Positions 54,205-63,892 of a stretch of DNA of 64,000 nt are shown here, in pieces. Position 1 is the first letter of the stretch, and the number at the start of each line of letters is the position of its first letter. Source of the stretch: Anodontia alba (Eukaryota; Mollusca; Bivalvia; Lucinida; Lucinidae); contig OZ024833.1 in NCBI GenBank assembly GCA_964016985.1, positions 65,767,985 through 65,831,984 of the forward strand, written 5' to 3'. Below the pieces are notes generated by a model, which was not told the DNA's origin, did no database searches, and saw nothing but the letters and a program-made list of their open reading frames with translations. The position numbers were made by a program, and so were the translations under genes.

Positions 54205-55815
54205 TGGACGGGGTTTTAAAAAAAACCCGTCCTTTAAAATAGCGATTTCCGGGTGGGCGGGCATCGGGCTGGCGTTTGGCGTCGGGTGTCGTCCCAGGTT
54301 TACCTTTTGGTTAACCTTTTCTTTTTCTTCTTTTTCCCAAAGTTATATGTTATCTTTATTCTTCAGTGTATTGCTTTCATATTTGGTAGGGATGAAGAGG
54401 AGGGCTAGTAGGCGTGTCTATGCAAGTGAGCCAATCTCATTCTTCGTTATGTACTGATTTCCCCTGATGTCCGAGGTTCACCTTTTGATTAACCTTTTTT
54501 TTCAAAGTTATATGTTACCTTTATTCTTCAGTAGATCGCTTTCATATTTGGTAGGGATGAAGAGGAGGACCAGTATGCATGTAGCGTACAAGAGAGACAA
54601 TTCTCCCTTCCTCCGTTATGTACTTATCTCCCTTGACGTCCGAGGTTTACCTTTTGGTTAACTTTTTCAAAGATATATGTTACCTTTATTCTTCAGATTT
54701 CGTAGGGATAAAGAGGAGGACCAGTAAGCGTGTGGCATGCAAGAGAGGCAACTCACTTTCTTCGTTATGTACTTATCTGCCCTGAAGCCGAAATAAATCC
54801 CATGCTGTACGAGATAATTTGATAATATTTGGCAGGGGTATATATCAGGTTTAGTAGGAGTAACACTTACAAAAAAGACAATTCTTGCTTTAGTATTTTT
54901 CTAGTTATCTCCCCTGAACCATTTCTCAGCCAAATTCTTATGCACCCCATAACTTCTTAATGATTTGAAATATTTTGGTACTATTTGGAAGACATAGATA
55001 AGGAACAGAAGAGGTGTTGTGTGCAAGTGAAACAACCCTCACTTTCTTTGTTATGTATTTATCTCCCCTGAAACTGAAATCTTTTGCAGACTATAACTCC
55101 CTTGATGTTTTAGATTATTTGATAATATTTGGAAGGGACATATATCAGGTCAAGTAAGAGTATCATATACAAGAAGGAGAATTGCTTTTTCTTTTTTGTA
55201 GTTATCTCCCCCTGAACAAATTTCTAAGCCAAATTCTTGTACACCTCATCACTTCTTAATTGTTTGAAATATTTTGATAAGATTTGGTAGAGGCATAGAC
55301 TAGTAGGTATGTCACATGCAAGAGAGCCAACACTGACTTTCTTCATTACGCACTTATTTCCCCTGAAGCGGAAAGCTTGTGCAGCCAAACTTAAGTTTTG
55401 GAAGGCTATTTAAAAAATCTATCCTTTAAAATACCGACATTGGGGCGGGCAGTCGGGCATTTGGCGTCGTCCCAGCTTTACCTTTTGGTGGCTCAGTTGG
55501 ATGCGCCGTCCGACTGAAGACTGTGAGGTCGCGGGTTCAACCCCCGCTGAGGTCGGCAACATTCTTTCGTGGAGATAGATCATGAAATATTTTCTACGGT
55601 CATTTCTCTCCCCTTCCGCTGATTCAAGAAGGGCAGTTGTCAGTTTCTGGCGAAAGAATGTGCACAATACTGGTTAACAGCTTAGAGGACTAAGCCTGCC
55701 CAGTAAACGTGTGGTTAGGTAAACTGACCGCGCTCGACATGACCCCATTGGGTTGACTGGGCCGTAAAACCTCAAACACACACATACCTTTGTGGTTAAA
55801 CCTTTTTGAAAAAAA
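54205..55815 (+). repeat. Direct-repeat-bounded region with internal tandem units
   Basis: 54207-54330 (GGACGGGGTTTTAAAAAAAA, CCCGTCCTTTAAAATAGC, GGCGTTTGGCGTC, CCCAGGTTTACCTTTTGG) is repeated in diverged form at 55395-55490 and 55785-55815. Between them are about three to four loose units (AGTTATATGTTACCTTTATT, TTGGTAGGGATGAAGAGGAG, CTTATCTCCCCTGAA). No protein. It may be another tandem-core element or a dispersed tandem repeat. Confidence 0.5.
55490..55783 (+). repeat. tRNA-derived SINE, slightly 5'-truncated
   Basis: Starts within the A box (GGTGGCTCAGTTGGATGCGC) and ends GTAAAACCTCAAACACACAC. The flanks (ACCTTTTG and ACCTTTGTGG) suggest the target duplication. It is inserted in the second direct repeat of 54205-55815. 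Confidence 0.88.
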
Positions 55816-56027
55816 AAAACAAAACAAAAAAAAAACCGGTCCATAATGCCGTTAGGTTTTTTCTTCTTGTCTTAGAAAATATTTTTAACTTTTCTTTACT
55901 GAATTCGGGAGTGTGTGTGTGTGTCGTGTGGTGGGGCGGGGGGGGGGGGGGAGGGGGAAGGGGGGGGTGAGGGGGGGGAGTCGATTGAACCCCTTTGATT
56001 CCGGCTCCCTGCATTGGGTCAGCTAGT
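55816..56027. other. Low-complexity DNA before the gap
   Basis: A-rich then G-rich runs (55807-55835; 55933-55978). These probably explain the assembly break. Confidence 0.7.
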
Positions 56028-56227
56028 NNNNNNNNNNNNNNNNNNNNNNNNNNNNNNNNNNNNNNNNNNNNNNNNNNNNNNNNNNNNNNNNNNNNNNNNN
56101 NNNNNNNNNNNNNNNNNNNNNNNNNNNNNNNNNNNNNNNNNNNNNNNNNNNNNNNNNNNNNNNNNNNNNNNNNNNNNNNNNNNNNNNNNNNNNNNNNNNN
56201 NNNNNNNNNNNNNNNNNNNNNNNNNNN
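56028..56227. other. Assembly gap, 200 N
   Basis: Exactly 200 N, a size likely to be a placeholder. It is flanked by homopolymer-rich sequence on both sides. Confidence 0.99.
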
Positions 56228-56284
56228 AGAAAAAAAAAAAAAAAGTACGGTTTAAGAATGCTGGCTAAAATTTTCAGTGAACAA

Positions 56285-56455
56285 CATATTGAACTTTATT
56301 TCCTTTTTCTTTTTCTCCATAAAAATTTTTGACATTTCATGGAAATCTCATTGAGAGACAATTTGCATGAAATGTCAAAGCCTTTTTTTCTGAGGAGAAA
56401 AGAAAAAGAAAATTATCACTTATTTGTTGACTGCTGAATTAGCCCATACAATGAA
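56285..56455. repeat. Fold-back with GACATTTCATGCAAATTG stem
   Basis: TTTGACATTTCATGGAAATC, TCATTGAGAGACAATTTGCA, TGAAATGTCAAAGCC with CTTTTTCTTTTTCTCC and GAGGAGAAAAGAAAAAG arms. Third member of the family at 10221 and 43355. Confidence 0.75.
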
Positions 56456-56844
56456 AAAGGTCAAGATAAAAAGTCGGGTTTAATAATTTATTCTCAATCA
56501 GCCTTGGTTTAATGACTGACAAATACTCGCCCGGTGGCGATGCTCGACACATTTTGTACAAAAACTCATTGACGATGTTGTGTTAAAGAGCAATACAACT
56601 TGAGGTATCACGGCCGATGGTGCAGAATTTCACAAACATCGCTACATGAATGTTGGAGTATTTTTATAGATCAGTGATTTTTTCTTTCACCTTATATGCT
56701 TTATACTTACGCGTCTTTATTTCAATTTATGTCTCGAGTGTGACTGCACCACTGGGTAAATAGCCGAATCGACAATATTTGGGGCTATCCATTCTTCATC
56801 TGCTTCGGGAACATGAAGCTGCCATTTATACCTAGCGTCTCCCC
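56456..56844. other. Non-coding DNA
   Basis: Unique-looking sequence with no recognised gene or repeat. Confidence 0.4.
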
Positions 56845-56947
56845 AGTCAGCATTCTACGTAAATCTATATCGGGCCGCCATCGGCCCGTCAGGGTAGCTG
56901 ACGGGCCGATGACGGCCCGATGTATATTTACGTAGAATGCTAGCTGG
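56845..56947. repeat. Long perfect-stem palindrome (GGGCCG type)
   Basis: CCAGTCAGCATTCTACGTAA to ACGTAGAATGCTAGCTGG, with centre CGGCCCGTCAGGGTAGCTGA. It is the mirror-oriented twin of 26211-26312; the loop is inverted between the two copies (GTCAGCTACCCTGAC against GTCAGGGTAGCTGAC). Confidence 0.9.
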
Positions 56948-57116
56948 GTCATGAAAGGGACAATGCGAAACTGTGCAGACCCAGGTCAGACGCCGCAGAA
57001 CACCTACGAATTTCTACAAAACACACTTATCACAAAAACTTGTCAGATACCATCTATTTGGAAATAGACGTCCAAATTGTTATGGTAGAAGAGTCCACTC
57101 GGCATAAATGGGTTAA
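56948..57116. repeat. TTAA MITE remnant, CATAAATGGGTTAA end
   Basis: GTGCAGACCCAGGTCAGACG, AATTTCTACAAAACACACTT, TAGAAGAGTCCACTCGGCAT, AAATGGGTTAA. It matches 11100-11300 and the inverse of 42780-43050. The left end is missing. Confidence 0.7.
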
Positions 57117-57390
57117 CGATACTTTAAAGGGAAAAGCAATGGTAATGAAGAATGTATCTTAATTGTATGATCTTGACGAAATGTGCATTGTTATGCCAAT
57201 TTGATAAAATAAAAAAAATAAATAAATAAATAAAAAAAAAAAAAAAAAAAAATAAGTACACGTAAGTTATCAAGCTGCTTTTATAGGCGCTGCCATTTTG
57301 AATATTTAATGAGGCTTTAGGGCATCAAAAGAGCCTTAATTAAATATGCAAAATCTAAAAAGATAAGCTTTGCAACAATATTCATCCTCT

Positions 57391-57713
57391 ATACAGTTGA
57401 CTCTCGCTATCTCGAACTCGCTTATCTCGAATAACCGCTTATCTCGAAGTGAAAATCTGTTCTCTGCCTAAACTGAAAATCTAACAACATAACAACATAT
57501 AAAAAATATTATGGAAAAGAGGAGAAATTGCTCCTAAGGAGCAATTTCTCCTCTTTTCCATAATATTTTCAATATATCTCCAACTTCAAGAGTCCAATTA
57601 CTTATATATTTGTTAAATGTGGTTGTTCGAATTATTGTTTCCTCAATTCTGCAAATCTGATATGTCGAAGTACGGATATCTCGAAGTATTTCAGACAGTC
57701 CCTTAGAACTGTA
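57391..57713. repeat. Pogo/Tigger-like MITE, complete
   Basis: Left end TACAGTTGACTCTCGCTATC then TCGAACTCGCTTATCTCGAA. Right end ATATCTCGAAGTATTTCAGA to AACTGTA. A strong inner palindrome (GAAAAGAGGAGAAATTGCTC with its inverse) is centred near 57536. TA at both edges and CTCGAA-rich ends are the hallmark of pogo/Tigger MITEs. Confidence 0.8.
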
Positions 57714-57740
57714 TTTGTATATATAGCTTCTTCTCTAGAC

Positions 57741-57921
57741 ATCACGAAAACACGCCTATATAATTTTGACCCCCCCCCCCCCCCCCCCGGAGGCGGTTCC
57801 CACGAGTACCCACAATCTGTTTTGAGCAGAAATATGAAGAATATCAGAATTTTTATCTGAAAACTTTCACTGTTTGGTGGTAAAATTTTCAGTATATTTG
57901 AATAGGCATGTTTTCGTAGTG
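57741..57921. repeat. Fold-back B copy, deleted arm
   Basis: ATCACGAAAACACGCCTATA, then a C run (57771-57788) replaces most of the left half. The right half (GGAGGCGGTTCCCACGAGTA through AATAGGCATGTTTTCGTAGT) remains. Confidence 0.8.
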
Positions 57922-58183
57922 CATTTATGGATTGTGCTTAAAAAACGCATTCATTTCCATCAGAAAGAAGATTTAAAAAAAAAAATATTTTAAATGTTTA
58001 GTACCTCATTAATTTTTCAAAGTGGCGGCGCCCTTGATAATGGTTTTGTAATCTGAACATGTTTCTAGCCTCCTTAAGTTTTATCCGATTTTGATAGAAT
58101 TTACATCAAAATGCATGATTTGTCAAGATTTTTCGTCTCAGATACATTCTTCACTTACCTTAAATGATACGCTAGACAGAATC

Positions 58184-58189
58184 TTGAGA

Positions 58190-58251
<62 letters not shown>

Positions 58252-58264
58252 GAGAGAGAGAGAG
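58184..58264 (+). repeat. (GA)n microsatellite
   Basis: About 40 GA units with CAG interruptions. Arg/Glu and Ser/Leu ORFs crossing it (58091-58553) are spurious. Confidence 0.96.
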
Positions 58265-58865
58265 CGGAAATAAGTGTCGGACGAGCGCAAAAATAGAAAG
58301 AAAGATAAAAGTAGTACATACTTTTCGCCCTTCTGAGTGTGACGAATCCGTCTTCCCTTGGGGTAACTGTACTCCAGTCCGACGACGACACAGTTTGACA
58401 CTCATCATCTGGGTTTACGTTCGTGGTGAGGGAAACAAGAACTGTCAAAAAGCAGTGTTTATTAGATACCCTCCGCCGCTCAGAAACCAAAAAGCAACGG
58501 ACGGACATACAGACGCACAACGTGAAAATAGTATACCCCATCTCCAAACACACATTTTGCGGGGGCGGAGGTGGGGTGGGGTTGGGGGCGGGGGGGTGGG
58601 GTGGTGGTGGGAGGTTTAGTTAATTCAGTCAACCAATTCGATTTTTAAAGGTCTTATTAGTTATGGGTTATTACCTTTTTTTTGTGCGGAAAATATGTTA
58701 ATCGCAGCATTTTCCACAAAGGAAAAAAATAACAAAAAACTAACAAGTTTCAATTTATGTCTGGCATCCCCCCAAAAATGGGACATTTACAAACAGTATA
58801 GACCCAGATCACACGTTGCAGAATGCACCGTCTGATTTGGGTCTACACCGTTTGCATTAAATGCA
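58265..58865. other. Non-coding DNA, G-rich tract, GATC stem
   Basis: 58561-58615 is G-rich. 58790-58860 is a stem (AGTATAGACCCAGATCACAC, GATTTGGGTCTACACCGTTT). No gene recognised. Confidence 0.5.
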
Positions 58866-59145
58866 CAACACGAAAACATACCTATATAATTTTGACCCCA
58901 TTAAACCCCACTTTTATATAGTAAAACTTGGGTTTACAGGGATATACATTATTTTCTCATTTCTGCTCAAAAACGTAGATTGTGGGTACTCGTTAGAACC
59001 GCCTCCACGAGGCGGTTCTAACGAGTACCCACAATCTATTTTTTTGAGCAGAAATATGAAAAAAATATCAGAATTTTTATCTGAAAGCTTTCAGTTTTTG
59101 GTGGTGAAATTTTTAATATATTTAAATAGGCGTGTTTTCGTAATG
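58866..59145. repeat. Fold-back B copy, full length
   Basis: ACACGAAAACATACCTATAT to GGCGTGTTTTCGTAATG. The core has GTACTCGTTAGAACCGCCTC, CACGAGGCGGTTCTAACGAG. Its orientation is opposite to 28326-28603, with the CCCCATTAAACCCC arm first. Confidence 0.92.
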
Positions 59146-59418
59146 GGATTTTCTATAAAAGATTGTAATAATAAAATACATGTAACCAGACTGTTTTGAA
59201 ATGTAAGTGTCCAGTTCTGTTGAAAATGGATTTTTCCAACAAGTTTAGGTAGCAGACTCCACTCGGTATAAATGTTTAACTAACTCTTTCAGCCTTGCAA
59301 ACCATTTTGTTTGCAAACAGTGTAAATCCTCATCAGGATCTACACTGTTTGCCATCCTGTTTCGATTTTTGTGGCGGTCCCTAATTTGAACAATGGTTCT
59401 GACCAGATTCAAATATAT
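59146..59418. other. Non-coding, MITE fragments
   Basis: 59205-59280 matches the 56948-57116 MITE (CAGACTCCACTCGGTATAAA) and 59315-59355 is a GATC-type stem (ACAGTGTAAATCCTCATCAG, GATCTACACTGTTTG). No gene. Confidence 0.5.
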
Positions 59419-59478
59419 ATCACGAAAACACGCTTTTATATGGTAAAACTGGGGTTAACAGGGGTATACATTATTTTC
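59419..59478. repeat. Fold-back B, left part of a split copy
   Basis: TCACGAAAACACGCTTTTAT, TGGTAAAACTGGGGTTAACA, GGGGTATACATTATTTT. It stops exactly where the family continues with CTTATTTCTGCTC; that continuation is at 62141, beyond H5. Confidence 0.88.
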
Positions 59479-60972
59479 AGCTCACCTGAGCCGAAGGCTC
59501 AAGATGAGCTATTGTGATCACTCACCGTCCGTCGTCGTCGTCGTCCGTCTGTCCGTCCTTTCACAATCTTTAAACAACATCTCCTCTTAAACCACTGATT
59601 GGATTTTGATCAAATTTCACAGGAATGATCCTTGGTTGATCCTCTTTCAAAGTTGTTCAAATGGTTCCAGTCCATTGCACATCTAGGTCACAGGAGCTAA
59701 AAATAGATTTTTTAACTAAAAACTTAAAAAATCTTCTTGTCAGAAACCAGTTGACCGATTTCAATAAAAGTTTGCAGAAATGTTCCTTTGGTGATCCTCT
59801 ACCAAGATTGCTCAAGCCATTTGGATTCGTCAAAAAACATGGCCGCCAGTGGGCGGGGCTTATTTTCCCTATATATCTATATAGAAAAATTTCAAAATCT
59901 TCTTGTCAGAAACCACTGGACCGATTTCAATAAAATTTTGCAGAAATGTTTCTTTGGTAATCCTCTACCAAGATTGTTCAAGACATTTGGATTCATCAAA
60001 AAACATGGCCGCCAGGGGGCGGGGCTTATTTTCCCTATATATCTATATAGAAATCTTTAAAAATCTTCTTGTCAGAAACCACAGGACCGATTTAAATATT
60101 ATTTTGCAGAAATGTTCCTTTGGTGATCCTCTACCAAGATTGTTCAAGCCAATTGGATTTATAAAAAAACATGGCCGCCAGGGGGCGGGGCTTATTTTCC
60201 CTATATATCTATATAGAAATCTTTAAAAACCTTCTTGTCAGAAACCACTGGACCGATTTCAATATAATTTTGCAGAAATGTTACTTTGGTGATCCTCTAC
60301 CAAGATTGTTTAAGACATTTGGATTCGTCAAAAAACATGGCCGCCAGGGGGGCGGGGCTTATTTTCCCTTTACATCTATATAGAAAACTTTAAAACTCTT
60401 CTTGTCAGAAACCACTGGACCGATTTCAATATAATTTTGCAAGAATGTTCCTATGGTGATCCTCTACCAAGATTTTTCAAGACATTTGGATTCGTCAAAA
60501 AACATGGCCGCCAGGGGGCGGGGCTTATTTTCCCTATATAATCTATATAGAAAACTTTTAAAATCTTCTTGTCAGAAACCACTGGACCGATTGCAGAAAT
60601 GTTCCTTTGGTTATCCTCTATCAAGATTGTTCAAGCCATTTGGATTCGTCAAAAAACATGGCCGCCTGAGGGCGGGGCTTATTTTAACTATATATCTTTA
60701 TAGAAAACTTTAAAAAATCTTCTTGTCAGAAACCACTGGTCCGATTTCAATATAATTTTGCAGAAATGTTCCTTTGGTGATCCTCAACCAAGATTGTTCA
60801 AGCCATTTGAATTTGTCAAAAAGCATGGCCGCTAGGGGGCGGGGCTTATTTCCCCTATATATCTATATAATGATCGTCTTGTCAGAAACCATTGGACCGA
60901 TTTCAGTATAACATTGCAGGAATGTTTCTTTTGTAACCCTCTACCAAGATTGTTCAAGTCGTTATGATTTGT

Positions 60973-61010
<38 letters not shown>

Positions 61011-62140
61011 GTGGCCGCCAGGGCCGGGGCTTAATTTTCCTATATATCTATATAGAAAACTTTAAAATAAAAATCTTCATGTCAGAAATCACTGGACTGA
61101 TTTCATTATAACTTGGCAGAAATGTTTCCTTATTGACCCTTTACCAAGACTGTTCAAGTTATCATGATTCATCCAAAAACCTGGCGGCCAGGGGGCGGGG
61201 CTTATTTTCCGTGTATATCTATGTAGAAAAGTTTTAAAAATCTTCTTGTCAGAAACCAATGGACCGATTTCAGTATCACTTGGCAGGAATGTTTCTTTGG
61301 TGACCCTCTACCAAGATTGTTCAAGCCGTCATGATTTGTCAAAAAACATGGCCGCTAGTGGGGCGGGGCATATTTTCCCTATATATCTATATAGAAAACT
61401 TTAAAAAACTTCTCTTAAGAAACCGTTCGATCAAGTTCAATGTAACTTGGCAGGAATGTTGCTTTGGTGACCTTCTACCAAGATTGTTCACGCCCTCATG
61501 ATACATCAAAAAACATGGCTCCCAGGGGGCGGGGCTTATTTTTCGTATACATGTATATCTGTATAGAAAACTTTAAAATTCTTCATATCAGAAACCACCG
61601 AACTGATTTCAATATTACTTGGCAGGAATGTTGTTTTGGTGACCCTCTACCAAGCAATCATGATTCGTCAAAAAACATGGCTGCAAGGGGTGGGGCTTAT
61701 TTTCCCTATATATCTAAATAGAAAACTTTAAAAATCTTCTTGTCAGAAACCACTGGACCGATTTCAATATAACTTGGCAGGAATGTTCCTATGGTGACCC
61801 TCTACCAAGTTTGTTCAATCAGTCATTGATTCGTCAAAAAACATGGCCGTTAGGGAGTGGGGCTATTTTCCCTATATAGCTATATAAAACATTTTAAAAA
61901 TCTTTTTGTCAGAAACCACTAGACCGATTTCAATATGGCAGAATTGTTCCTTTGGTGATCCTCTTTCAAGATTTAGTTCAAGCCATCATGATGCATGATA
62001 AAAAACATAGCTGCTGGGGAGCAGGGCTATAAAATTTATACAAAAATCTTAGAGCAGTGAACTTGGCTGAAACTTCAACAGTAAGTGTGCAAAGCTGTTT
62101 GCTCAGATGAGCGATATAGGACCATCATGGTCCTCTTGTT
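59479..62140 (+). mobile_element. Tandem-core element H5
   Basis: Starts AGCTCACCTGAGCCGAAGGC, TCAAGATGAGCTATTGTGAT, CACTCACCGTCCGTC. It ends CTCAGATGAGCGATATAGGA then CCATCATGGTCCTCTTGTT, with a GGACC/GGTCC hairpin just before the end. The core is about fifteen units of about 167 bp (AACATGGCCGCCAGGGGGCG, GGGCTTATTTTCCCTATATA, TCTTGTCAGAAACCACTGGA, CCTCTACCAAGATTGTTCAA) that become more diverged towards the right. No protein. The ORFs at 59661-61721 are array by-products. Confidence 0.8.
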
Positions 62141-62325
62141 CTTATTTCTGATCAAAAGCAGATTGTGGGTACTCGTTAGAACCGCCTCGCCGAGGCGGTT
62201 CTAACGAGTACCCAAATCTATGTTCAGAGTAGAAACATGAAAAAGGTCAGAATTTTTATCTGAAAACTTCCAGTTTTTGGCGGTGAAATTTTCAATATAT
62301 TTAAACAGGCATCTTTTCTTAATGG
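62141..62325. repeat. Fold-back B, right part of a split copy
   Basis: CTTATTTCTGATCAAAAGCA, GATTGTGGGTACTCGTTAGA, the core and its inverse, then TTTTTGGCGGTGAAATTTTC and GGCATCTTTTCTTAATGG. It completes the copy begun at 59419. Confidence 0.88.
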
Positions 62326-62351
62326 AAGAGTCCACTTTAGAAATGCAGGAA

Positions 62352-62388
<37 letters not shown>

Positions 62389-62548
62389 GATAGTCTAAAC
62401 TGCAACAATAATTTAGTCTATTCGCAAGTTGCGACCAGTGTGACGGTTATATACACAATTTATTACTATAAAGCAACGTAAATTTTCAAATGGGTTAAGG
62501 ATTAAATATTAAGCGGATTTTTACACTTCTGTGTTTCAGGTTTTGAGG
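62326..62548. other. Non-coding DNA, possible intron 3' end
   Basis: 62354-62386 is an A run. The right edge reads TTTTTACACTTCTGTGTTTCAG, given here as the pyrimidine tract at 62519-62539, a good splice acceptor. Confidence 0.5.
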
Positions 62549-62633
62549 ATGGTTTCTTTACGACCGGCTTTACAGATTGGACTAATTTTTTTCCTTGGAG
62601 TTTCAGTGGGAACTATTTTCCATTTGAATTCAG
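62549..62633 (+). CDS. Candidate initiator exon of a signal-anchor protein
   Basis: Between an acceptor (GTGTTTCAG, AG at 62538-62539) and a donor (TCAG|GTACAT, GT at 62634) lies an 85-nt coding piece starting with ATG at 62549. It encodes 28 residues: a short basic tail (MVSLRPALQ), a hydrophobic segment (IGLIFFLGVSVGTIFHL) and NS, ending in phase 1. This is the layout of the first coding exon of a type II Golgi or plasma-membrane protein, such as a glycosyltransferase, whose catalytic part would lie beyond the window. No family motif is present, so the product is unknown. It is one of the few unique stretches in the last 10 kb. Confidence 0.45.
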
Positions 62634-62984
62634 GTACATAAATGGTATTTTAAATCTTAGCACTTTGAGGGCAACTAATTCGTATTTTGTAAAATCGTCA
62701 AAAATGAAATTTATGCTAAGGGGAAATTTTGTTGAATAATTTGTAGAACTAGCCTCAAGCTTATAGTATTAAGCATGCTAAATTTGGCTCCAAACTAGTG
62801 AAAAATATTGATTTAACAGTTCTTCACAAAACTTTAATCGTTAACATTTATTCAAATAAGATACATTTTAATAGATGAAATCTCACTAAAACGAGAAAGG
62901 TTTATTTAATTGATATATGGTATTATCATATATCATCATAATCGGAGATTTGATTAACGTGCAGGTAGAGGGGCAACATCCACA
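62634..62984. other. AT-rich non-coding DNA
   Basis: Unique-looking, possibly the intron after the candidate exon at 62549-62633. No repeat or ORF recognised. Confidence 0.4.
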
Positions 62985-63850
62985 TCAGTGCCCCCTCCCC
63001 TCACCCCCCCCCTCCTCCTCCCACCTTCCAGATAGCTGGCTTGCTGCACGCATGCCAGATCTCATACCAGATCTCCACATACTTCTATCATGAGGGTTGA
63101 TAGCCGAGAGCTTCCACTCTCTGCAATCCCTCTCTTTCAGCTGCTTCCATGTCATCTTGGGCCTCCCAGGCCCACGCTTTCCCTCAACCTGTATGTGAAA
63201 GGCTGTCTTGGCTGCACCATTGGAGCGTTCCACATGTCCATACCAGCGGAGCCTTCTCTCCTTCAGAATGAGGTCCAGATCCTCAATGCCAAGCCGCACA
63301 AGTAGTTCATTGGACCTGGTGGTGACAACGTCTTGCGGCCTGACATTGCAGATCTGTCTGATCATTGTACTGTCATTCTGCTGCAGACGTTGGATGTTTG
63401 GTTTTGTTAATGGCCAAGTGTCACTGGCATGGGGCAATTCGCTCCACACAGAAGAGCTGTACACATAGCCACGTGCTTTAAAAGAGAGGTGGCGTGAAGA
63501 GAGAACTGGTAGCAACTCCTTGAACTTCTTCCAGGCGGTTTTCACACGTGTTGTGTTTGAAAGTTCACAGCCACCTGCTGCTGAGAGCATGTTTGGTTTT
63601 GTCAATGGCCAAGTGTCACTGGCATGGGGCAATTCGCTCCACACAGAAGAGCTGTACACATAGCCACGTGCTTTAAAAGAGAGGTGGCGTGAAGAGAGAA
63701 CTGGTAGCAACTCCTTGAACTTCTTCCAGGCGGTTTTCACACGTGTTGTGTTTGAAAGTTCACAGCCACCTGCTGCTGAGAGCATGTCTCCTAGGTAGCA
63801 AAAGGAAGCTACCATCTCCGGTTTGTCAGGTCCGACTTGGACCCCACCTC
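62985..63850 (-). pseudogene. LINE C-terminal fragment with internal duplication
   Basis: Minus-strand open frame with the C-terminal region of a non-LTR retrotransposon ORF2: FCYLGDMLSAAGGCE, a linker, IQRLQQNDSTMIRQIC (reading LQxxDxxMxRxIC), LGIEDLDLILKERRLRWYGH and GKRGPGRPKMTWKQL before a decayed tail. There are no RT catalytic motifs; they would lie further upstream beyond 63900. The frame also runs through a (GT)n/G-run tract at 63851-63892, which is not part of the original protein. A 65-residue segment is present twice. It is a third LINE lineage, distinct from those at 18300 and 46430. Confidence 0.85.
63396..63785 (-). repeat. In-frame 195-bp tandem duplication
   Basis: 63396-63590 and 63591-63785 are identical except for one base by eye (GTTAATGGCC against GTCAATGGCC). 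The period is exactly 65 codons, so the LINE frame stays open through both copies. Confidence 0.93.
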
Positions 63851-63854
63851 CCCC

Positions 63855-63886
<32 letters not shown>

Positions 63887-63892
63887 ACACAC
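63851..63892 (+). repeat. C run and (CA)n tract
   Basis: A C run followed by about ten CA dinucleotides inside the LINE fragment. It marks the left limit of alignable LINE protein in this copy. Confidence 0.9.

Noticed and set aside
55995..56268. ORFs spanning the gap
   Set aside because: They consist mostly of undetermined bases.
58091..58553. Arg/Glu and Ser/Leu ORFs
   Set aside because: They run through a (GA)n microsatellite on either strand.
59661..61721. Series of ORFs with repeated YQD/RNHW motifs
   Set aside because: Products of the 167-bp array of H5; the frame changes from unit to unit.
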